Assembly (NCBI GenBank): GCA_003446605.1
Contig: DMDF01000079.1
Location: 1-10,942, forward strand
Direction of reading: 5' to 3'
DNA: 10,942 nt
From: Anaerolineaceae bacterium
GTDB taxonomy: Bacteria; Chloroflexota; Anaerolineae; Anaerolineales; Anaerolineaceae
Notes under the pieces: generated by a model
Told to the model about the DNA's origin: nothing
What the model saw: the letters and a program-made list of their open reading frames with translations, nothing else
Database searches by the model: none
Position numbers and translations under genes: made by a program
Shown: in pieces, positions 6,537 to 10,942 of the stretch
Layout: every line of letters starts with the position of its first letter
Position numbering within the stretch: the first letter of the stretch is position 1

Positions 6537-6570
6537 ATGCGTTTTGGGGTCAATTGACCCCAAAACGCAT
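6537..6570. repeat. Perfect 34-bp palindrome between dnaK and dnaJ
   Basis: Two 17-base arms, ATGCGTTTTGGGGTCAA and its exact complement, meet at a central AATT with no mismatch. In the operon transcript it would form a strong hairpin 25 bases after the dnaK stop and 25 bases before the dnaJ start. On the minus strand it is followed by only four T's and CATAAC, so it is at best a partial terminator; it could also protect the dnaK message end or mark a processing site. A second, AT-rich 9-bp stem (6585-6593 with 6603-6611) spans the dnaK stop codon just before it. Confidence 0.8.
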
Positions 6571-6594
6571 ACTATTGTACTAGAAATTCAAAAC

Positions 6595-8514
6595 TTAAAC
6601 ATTTTTGAATTCGCCATCCACAACGTCTTCTCCATTATCAGGTTTGCCCTCATTTGATGAACTATCCTCAGATGGATTTGTCCCCTCTGCTGCACCACCT
6701 GGCTGACCGCTGGGTTGTTGATACATATTGGCGCCGATCTTTTGCAGGATCTGGCTGAGCGCTTCAGTATCCTTGCGGATGTTTTCTGCATTATCCGATT
6801 CCATCGATTTACGCAGCTTGGCAATAGCATCTTCTGCTTCTTTCTTTGCATCTGCTTTCACTTTATCGCCACCGTCACGCAATGTTTTCTCTGTGGTATA
6901 GATGGTTGTGTCGGCATTATTACGAACCTCGATCAATTCCTTGCGCTTATTATCTTCTTCGGCGAAGGATTCGGCTTCAGTTTTCATGCGCTCGATCTCA
7001 TCTTTGGAGAGACCGGAAGATGCGGTAATGGTGATCTTCTGGCTGCGCCCGGTAGCTTTATCTTGTGCGGTGACATTTAAGATACCATTTGCATCAATAT
7101 CAAAGGTAACCTCGACTTGCGGAACACCACGTGGCGCGGGTGGAATACCATCCAGGATGAACTGCCCGAGGGATTTGTTATCTGCAGCCATTGGTCGTTC
7201 ACCTTGTGTAACGTGAATTTGCACCTGGGTCTGGCTGTCAGAAGCAGTCGAAAAAATCTGGCTCTTGCGCGTGGGAATGGTGCTATTGCGCTCGATGAGC
7301 GGTGTTGCCACACCACCCAGTGTTTCAACAGAGAGGGTAAGCGGGGTCACATCCAGAAGCAGGATATCTTTCACATCTCCACCCAGAACACCAGCCTGGA
7401 TGGCAGCGCCAACAGCCACAACCTCATCCGGGTTGACGCCCTTGTGAGATTCTTTACCGAATTTTTGCTTTACGATCTCGCGTACGGCTGGCATCCTGGT
7501 CATACCGCCAACCATAACAATTTCATCCACCTCATCCGGTTTGAGAGAGGCATCCGCTAATGCTTTTTCGACTGGCGGGATGGTTTTTTCAACCAATCCA
7601 TTGGTCAATTGTTCCAACTTGGAACGGCTGAGTTTGAGCAAGAAATGCTTGGGACCACTTGCATCCGCTGTGATATAGGGCAGGTTTATTTCGGTTTCCA
7701 TCATAGTGGAAAGTTCGATCTTTGCCTTTTCGCTGGCTTCTTTCAATCGCTGTAACGCCTGGCGGTCGTTCCGCAGATCAATGCCCTGTCCTTTCTTGAA
7801 TTCGTCGATCAAATAATCCATGATGATCTGATCAAAATCATCTCCACCCAGGAAGGTATCACCATTGGTTGAACGTACCTGGAAAACACCTTCGCCAACA
7901 TCCAGGATGGAAATATCAAAGGTGCCACCACCAAGGTCATAGACGGCGATCACTTCGTTCTTTTTCTTGTCCAAACCATACGCCAACGAAGAAGCGGTAG
8001 GCTCGTTGATGATACGCAGCACTTCCAAGCCGGCGATCTTGCCGGCATCTTTTGTCGCATTGCGTTGTGCATCATTGAAATACGCCGGAACCGTGATCAC
8101 TGCCTGGGTAACAGGTTCACCAAGATATGTTTCGGCATCTTTCTTTAATTTTGCTAGAATCATGGCTGAAATCTCAGGTGGAGAATATTCTTTATCTCCC
8201 ATCATCACACGCACATCCCCATTGGGCGCTTTAGTGACTTTGTAAGGTATACGCTTGATGGTGCGCTGCACTTCGGGGTCGTCATATTTACGTCCCATAA
8301 AGCGTTTGATAGAGAAGATAGTATTCTCAGGGTTCACAACTGCCTGGTTACGGGCGGTGCGTCCCACGATGCGTTCACCATTCTTGTTAATGGCTACTAC
8401 GGAAGGGCAAAGCCTTTCTCCTTCAGCGGTTGGGATGACGATGGGTTCGCCACCTGACATAACCGCCACAACTGAGTTTGTTGTTCCAAGATCTATTCCT
8501 ATAATTTTTCCCAT
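6595..8514 (-). CDS. dnaK: Chaperone protein DnaK (Hsp70)
   Basis: ATP-driven Hsp70 chaperone of the cytoplasm that works with DnaJ and GrpE. The 639-residue product is full length. Seen: the ATP-binding signature IGIDLGTTNS at 5-14, the second Hsp70 signature VYDLGGGTFDISIL at 191-204, the third IVMVGGMTRMPAV at 332-344, the interdomain linker around DILLLDVTPLTLS (383-395), the substrate-binding domain, and a Gly/Ser/Asn-rich tail ending DVVDGEFKNV, the acidic bacterial DnaK end. The ATG at 8514 follows AGGAGG (plus 8521-8526) at six bases, the strongest ribosome site in the operon, consistent with high expression. grpE ends inside that ribosome site, ten bases before dnaK, so the two are probably coupled. 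Nothing odd in the sequence. Confidence 0.99.
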   Translation of the reverse strand: MGKIIGIDLGTTNSVVAVMSGGEPIVIPTAEGERLCPSVVAINKNGERIVGRTARNQAVVNPENTIFSIKRFMGRKYDDPEVQRTIKRIPYKVTKAPNGDVRVMMGDKEYSPPEISAMILAKLKKDAETYLGEPVTQAVITVPAYFNDAQRNATKDAGKIAGLEVLRIINEPTASSLAYGLDKKKNEVIAVYDLGGGTFDISILDVGEGVFQVRSTNGDTFLGGDDFDQIIMDYLIDEFKKGQGIDLRNDRQALQRLKEASEKAKIELSTMMETEINLPYITADASGPKHFLLKLSRSKLEQLTNGLVEKTIPPVEKALADASLKPDEVDEIVMVGGMTRMPAVREIVKQKFGKESHKGVNPDEVVAVGAAIQAGVLGGDVKDILLLDVTPLTLSVETLGGVATPLIERNSTIPTRKSQIFSTASDSQTQVQIHVTQGERPMAADNKSLGQFILDGIPPAPRGVPQVEVTFDIDANGILNVTAQDKATGRSQKITITASSGLSKDEIERMKTEAESFAEEDNKRKELIEVRNNADTTIYTTEKTLRDGGDKVKADAKKEAEDAIAKLRKSMESDNAENIRKDTEALSQILQKIGANMYQQPSGQPGGAAEGTNPSEDSSSNEGKPDNGEDVVDGEFKNV

Positions 8515-8524
8515 TGTATGCCTC

Positions 8525-9154
8525 CTATTTTGCTACTCGAACCAGTGCTGGTCTGATTACACGATTGTTGATTTTGTACCCCGTATTAATGACCTCGATG
8601 ATTTGTCCGCTTTCATAATCAGGGTTTTCTTCATGAGAGATCGCCTCGTGGAATTGTGGATCAAAAAACTTGATCCCCACATCGATGGGTTCGATCCCTT
8701 CTGTTTCCAATATTTTGTGCATCTTTTTGATGATGAGGGCGATGCCATCCACCCACTGTTTGAAATCCTCAGAGACAGGTGCATTTTTCATCGCAAGGTC
8801 CAGGTCATCATAGATCGCGAGATATTTTTTAATAAATTCAACGCTGATATTCTGCTTGTCCTGGTCACGATCTCGTACTACGCGCTTGCGGTAATTATCA
8901 AAATCTGCCCGTTCGCGCTGCCAGCCATCAGAATATTCCTTGATCTTTTCTTTTAATTCGTCAATCTCTCTTAATTGCTCCTCCATACTTTTTAGAGGAA
9001 TGGTTACCATTTCTTCCGTGTCTTCTTTAACAGAAGTTTCTGTTGTTTGAGAGGATTCTGTAGACTTTTCAGATTCATCTATTTCATCTATGATTTCTAC
9101 GATTTCCTCACCGGGTTCTTTCTTAAGTTTCTCTTTTTTCTCTTTTTCTGCCAT
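8525..9154 (-). CDS. grpE: Nucleotide exchange factor GrpE
   Basis: Releases ADP from DnaK so that the chaperone cycle can continue; acts as a homodimer in the cytoplasm. The 209-residue product begins with a highly charged, low-complexity stretch (1-55, many Lys/Glu/Ser), then a long coiled-coil helix (about 56-120: EEQLREIDELKEKIKEYSDGWQRERADFDNYRKR), and the C-terminal beta head with FDPQFHEAI at 164-172 and the family ending NTGYKINNRVIRPALVRVAK (190-209). AAGGA at plus 9163-9167 is about eight bases before the ATG. The gene starts 21 bases after the hrcA stop and its own TAG lies in the dnaK ribosome site. Order hrcA-grpE-dnaK-dnaJ is the classical HrcA operon. Confidence 0.97.
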   Translation of the reverse strand: MAEKEKKEKLKKEPGEEIVEIIDEIDESEKSTESSQTTETSVKEDTEEMVTIPLKSMEEQLREIDELKEKIKEYSDGWQRERADFDNYRKRVVRDRDQDKQNISVEFIKKYLAIYDDLDLAMKNAPVSEDFKQWVDGIALIIKKMHKILETEGIEPIDVGIKFFDPQFHEAISHEENPDYESGQIIEVINTGYKINNRVIRPALVRVAK

Positions 9155-9175
9155 ATTTTCAATCCTTGAATGAGA

Positions 9176-10204
9176 TTACCATTGTTCTGCAACAAAGTCG
9201 CTTAATAAACTGGAGAGAAAGCGAACGATCGAAATGGAATGTCCATAAGACATTCTGATGGGACCGAACACTCCCAGTGTTCCCGTTACCACGCCCGGCT
9301 GCCCGTATTTGGCAAGAATGATTGACATCTGCTTGAGCTCATTCCAAGTGCCTTCCCCGCCGATCAAAACCTGGACTCCGTTTGTGGGTTCCTTTAATAT
9401 CGAACGAGAGATCAACTCCTGCAGCAAGGTGCGTTCTTCGATGAGTTTTAACGCCCGGCGGGCTTCATCAGACTCCACAAATTCCGGCTCAGAAAGCACG
9501 TTGGTCAATCCATCCAGAATCACCTCTCCGGCGGTCAAACTTTCAGTTTGTTTCATCTCCGAAATGACCCAATCTTTGATGCTGTGTTCCAATTCGCTAA
9601 ATTCACCTTGTATTTTCTCGATCTCGATGTGATTTTTGGCAAGGAATAATTCACTCAAGCGATTGGAAGTAATGGAAAGATCTTCTTGGCTGACAGGCAA
9701 ATTCATTGTCAAAACACTCTGGTGTATCTCACCGCCTTCCAGCACCAGCACGCTGAGTATCTGTGTGTTGTGAGTTGAGATCAACTCGAGATGCTTGAAA
9801 CGAACCTGCTCCGGATGCGGTGGGGTGACCAGAGAAGCAACCTTGGATTGATTTGCCAATATGGAGGCTGCCAGATGCATCCAGTTGGATATATCGTTAC
9901 GCGATTGGTAGAACTGGTGGCTGATGGTGCGCCGCGCGTCTTCAGATAGAGTGGTGTTGCGCATGAGATTTCCAACGAAATAACGATACCCTTCTTCAGT
10001 CGGAATCCGACCAGCAGATGTGTGCGGCTGGCGCAAGAAACCGGCTTCGGTAAGATATGCCATCTCATTTCTCACGGTAGCAGAACTGAGATCGAGATTA
10101 TATTCGCTGACCAAGCGATTCGAGCCGATCGGTTCAGCGGTTCGAATGTATTCATGAATGATCAGCGATAATATTCGCTGCTGGCGTGTGGTTAAATTAT
10201 CCAT
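9176..10204 (-). CDS. hrcA: Heat-inducible transcription repressor HrcA
   Basis: Binds the CIRCE operator and represses class I heat-shock genes; in studied bacteria its activity depends on the GroE chaperonin. The 342-residue product has the N-terminal winged helix (about 1-75: PIGSNRLVSEYNLDLSSATVRNEM then HTSAGRIPTEEGYRYFV at 61-77), a GAF-like middle and the C-terminal IGGEGTWNELKQMSII (281-296) and GVFGPIRMSYGHSI (311-324) motifs. Start ATG 10204; the ribosome site is poor (GGT within AACGGTAAT), which may keep the repressor low relative to GrpE and DnaK. It is the first gene of the operon, so it represses its own synthesis through the CIRCE element 13 bases upstream. Full length, nothing unusual. 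Confidence 0.97.
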   Translation of the reverse strand: MDNLTTRQQRILSLIIHEYIRTAEPIGSNRLVSEYNLDLSSATVRNEMAYLTEAGFLRQPHTSAGRIPTEEGYRYFVGNLMRNTTLSEDARRTISHQFYQSRNDISNWMHLAASILANQSKVASLVTPPHPEQVRFKHLELISTHNTQILSVLVLEGGEIHQSVLTMNLPVSQEDLSITSNRLSELFLAKNHIEIEKIQGEFSELEHSIKDWVISEMKQTESLTAGEVILDGLTNVLSEPEFVESDEARRALKLIEERTLLQELISRSILKEPTNGVQVLIGGEGTWNELKQMSIILAKYGQPGVVTGTLGVFGPIRMSYGHSISIVRFLSSLLSDFVAEQW

Positions 10205-10217
10205 TTTTATTACCGTT

Positions 10218-10244
10218 TTAGCACTCTCGTTATTAGAGTGCTAA
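10218..10244. promoter_or_regulatory. CIRCE operator (HrcA binding site)
   Basis: TTAGCACTC-N9-GAGTGCTAA, an exact match to the CIRCE consensus, with the inverted repeat extending two more A/T pairs on each side. It lies just downstream of the predicted start of transcription (about 10251) and 13 bases before the hrcA ATG, so it is inside the mRNA leader as well as being the DNA operator. It is the only CIRCE in the window; groESL is not here. Confidence 0.98.
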
Positions 10245-10257
10245 AAATATGTTATTC

Positions 10258-10286
10258 ATGATACCATGCTGAAAAAACAGCGTCAA
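10258..10286 (-). promoter_or_regulatory. Promoter of the hrcA-grpE-dnaK-dnaJ-prmA operon
   Basis: On the minus strand TTGACG (plus 10281-10286) is followed at 17 bp by TATCAT (plus 10258-10263), a good housekeeping sigma-type promoter. It fits the HrcA/CIRCE mode of control, in which heat shock relieves repression instead of using a special sigma factor. Leader about 47 bases. Confidence 0.82.
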
Positions 10287-10351
10287 GAAAACCATTCCTG
10301 CTGTTTGCTTTTCTTATGAATTATTAATACAGGATAGTAGGATAAATTTCG

Positions 10352-10379
10352 TTGACGGGTTTATATTAAACTATACAAT
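10352..10379 (+). promoter_or_regulatory. Promoter of the KamA-like gene (TTGACG-16-TACAAT)
   Basis: TTGACG at 10352-10357 and TACAAT at 10374-10379 are 16 bp apart. Transcription would start near 10386, leaving a short leader of about 30 bases with AAGGAG at 10401-10406. The rest of the 211-bp hrcA/kamA intergenic region, between the two promoters (10287-10351), holds nothing that I recognise. Confidence 0.7.
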
Positions 10380-10396
10380 GGTGTTAACCATTGTAT
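10373..10396. promoter_or_regulatory. Operator-like inverted repeat over the KamA-gene -10 box
   Basis: ATACAATGGT (10373-10382) and its exact complement ACCATTGTAT (10387-10396) are separated by GTTA. The left arm contains the -10 box and the right arm lies after the predicted start point, so the transcript would hold only about half of it: this points to a DNA-binding site and not an RNA hairpin. A repressor bound here would block the promoter. The regulator is unknown and no candidate gene for it is next to kamA. Confidence 0.55.
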
Positions 10397-10415
10397 GAAC
10401 AAGGAGTGAAGCATT

Positions 10416-10942
10416 ATGACGAATCTCGGTTTCCCATCAAAACGAGCACCGATTTATCAAGATATCCCTGATGAAAAATGGAATGATTGGCGTTGGCAGC
10501 TCAGCCATCGTTTGAATACGGTGGAAGAGTTTGAAAAGATTTTTAAGCTGACGGCAAGTGAAAAAGAAGCGCTGCAGTCTGATCACCTCTTTCGTGTGGA
10601 TATCACGCCTTATTATGCTTCTTTGATCGATCCCGATGATCCTGATGATCCTATCCGCCGCCAGGTTGTCCCTACTGCAGCAGAGATCGTTCCTTTTACG
10701 GGCATGATGGAAGATTCATTGGCAGAGGATATGCATTCTCCCGTCCCTGGATTGGTACATCGCTATCCGGACCGGGTTCTGATGTTGGTAACAACCCAGT
10801 GTGCTTCTTACTGCCGCTACTGCACGCGTGGCAGGATCGTGGGCGATCCCAGCGCTACCTTTTCACGTGAAGAATTTGAGCAGCAGATAGCTTACCTGAA
10901 AGCTACACCACAGGTGCGTGATGTTCTCCTTTCCGGGGGTGA
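10416..10942 (+). CDS. KamA-family radical SAM aminomutase (partial, 3' end outside window)
   Basis: Translated from ATG 10416; 175 codons are visible. It resembles the lysine 2,3-aminomutase family, iron-sulphur enzymes that use S-adenosylmethionine and PLP to move an amino group between alpha and beta carbons. Seen: the N-terminal WNDWRWQLSHRLNTVEEFEK stretch (22-41), the conserved TPYYASLIDPDDP and PIRRQVVPTAAE region (64-90), DMHSPVPGLVHRYPDRVLML (105-124) and the radical SAM cluster motif CASYCRYC with Cys129, Cys133 and Cys136, followed by TRGRIVGDP, then the start of the SAM-binding SGG loop at 173-175. After CTR the classical clostridial enzyme has RRFAG; here GRIVG, so lysine, glutamate or another substrate cannot be decided, and the PLP lysine is outside the window. 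AAGGAG nine bases before the ATG supports the start. Divergent from hrcA. Confidence 0.88.
   Translation, partial: MTNLGFPSKRAPIYQDIPDEKWNDWRWQLSHRLNTVEEFEKIFKLTASEKEALQSDHLFRVDITPYYASLIDPDDPDDPIRRQVVPTAAEIVPFTGMMEDSLAEDMHSPVPGLVHRYPDRVLMLVTTQCASYCRYCTRGRIVGDPSATFSREEFEQQIAYLKATPQVRDVLLSGG

Noticed and set aside
6512..6553. Fourteen-residue N-terminal extension of DnaJ
   Set aside because: It would start at the centre of the 34-bp palindrome and adds sequence that DnaJ proteins do not have; the J domain starts normally at 6511.
8510..8520. CCATTGTATG at the dnaK start, matching the right arm of the kamA dyad
   Set aside because: Only one arm matches, and the match is made up of the dnaK start codon and the spacer to its ribosome site; taken as coincidence.
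10635..10652. Tandem repeat GATGATCCT x2 in the KamA-like gene
   Set aside because: It encodes the DPDDP-type stretch that is common in KamA-family proteins; too short and in frame, so no sign of instability or special function.
1..10942. Mobile elements, CRISPR arrays, tRNA genes, defence or toxin-antitoxin systems
   Set aside because: I saw no transposase or integrase motifs, regular direct repeats with spacers, tRNA-like cloverleaf sequence or small two-gene toxin-antitoxin pairs. All open space between genes is short and accounted for.

Overview
This is an ordinary bacterial chromosomal stretch, densely packed with housekeeping and stress genes and without mobile elements, CRISPR arrays, tRNAs or rRNAs that I could see. 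The gene set (an hrcA-grpE-dnaK-dnaJ-prmA heat-shock operon, a LexA with a Bacillus-like GAAC-N4-GTTC operator, a LysM lipoprotein with a Thr/Pro-rich linker, a two-subunit type glycyl-tRNA synthetase alpha chain, a KamA-family radical SAM enzyme) and the moderate GC content fit a member of the Chloroflexota, most likely Anaerolineae. That placement is inference from style and gene order, not from a database match.

Layout. Left end (1-1336, minus strand): the N-terminal two thirds of glyQ, running off the window, preceded by a gene for a cytoplasmic C39-like cysteine-peptidase-fold protein. Next (1402-3197, plus strand): a LysM lipoprotein and a short-chain dehydrogenase, probably co-transcribed and divergent from the peptidase-like gene; their unit ends at a good stem-loop terminator shared with the convergent lexA gene. 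lexA (minus) and an OsmC-family gene (plus) diverge from a 123-bp region that carries a textbook LexA-repressed promoter. osmC then runs tail-to-tail into prmA, the two stop codons sharing one CTAG palindrome.

The main unit (10286 down to 4492, minus strand) is the HrcA-controlled chaperone operon: a sigma70-type promoter, a perfect CIRCE operator directly downstream, then hrcA, grpE, dnaK, dnaJ and prmA. Spacing is tight except between dnaK and dnaJ, where a perfect 34-bp palindrome sits. HrcA represses the operon; GrpE, DnaK and DnaJ make the Hsp70 folding machine; PrmA methylates ribosomal protein L11. At the right end, divergent from hrcA, is the 5' part of a KamA-like aminomutase gene, whose promoter is overlapped by a perfect 10-bp-arm inverted repeat that looks like an operator.

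No obviously new multi-gene system is present. The most noteworthy signals are regulatory or small: the kamA operator-like dyad, the dnaK-dnaJ palindrome, the Ala-Ser (not Ala-Gly) cleavage site in LexA, the probable leaderless start of the LysM lipoprotein gene, and the shared-stop convergent pair osmC/prmA.
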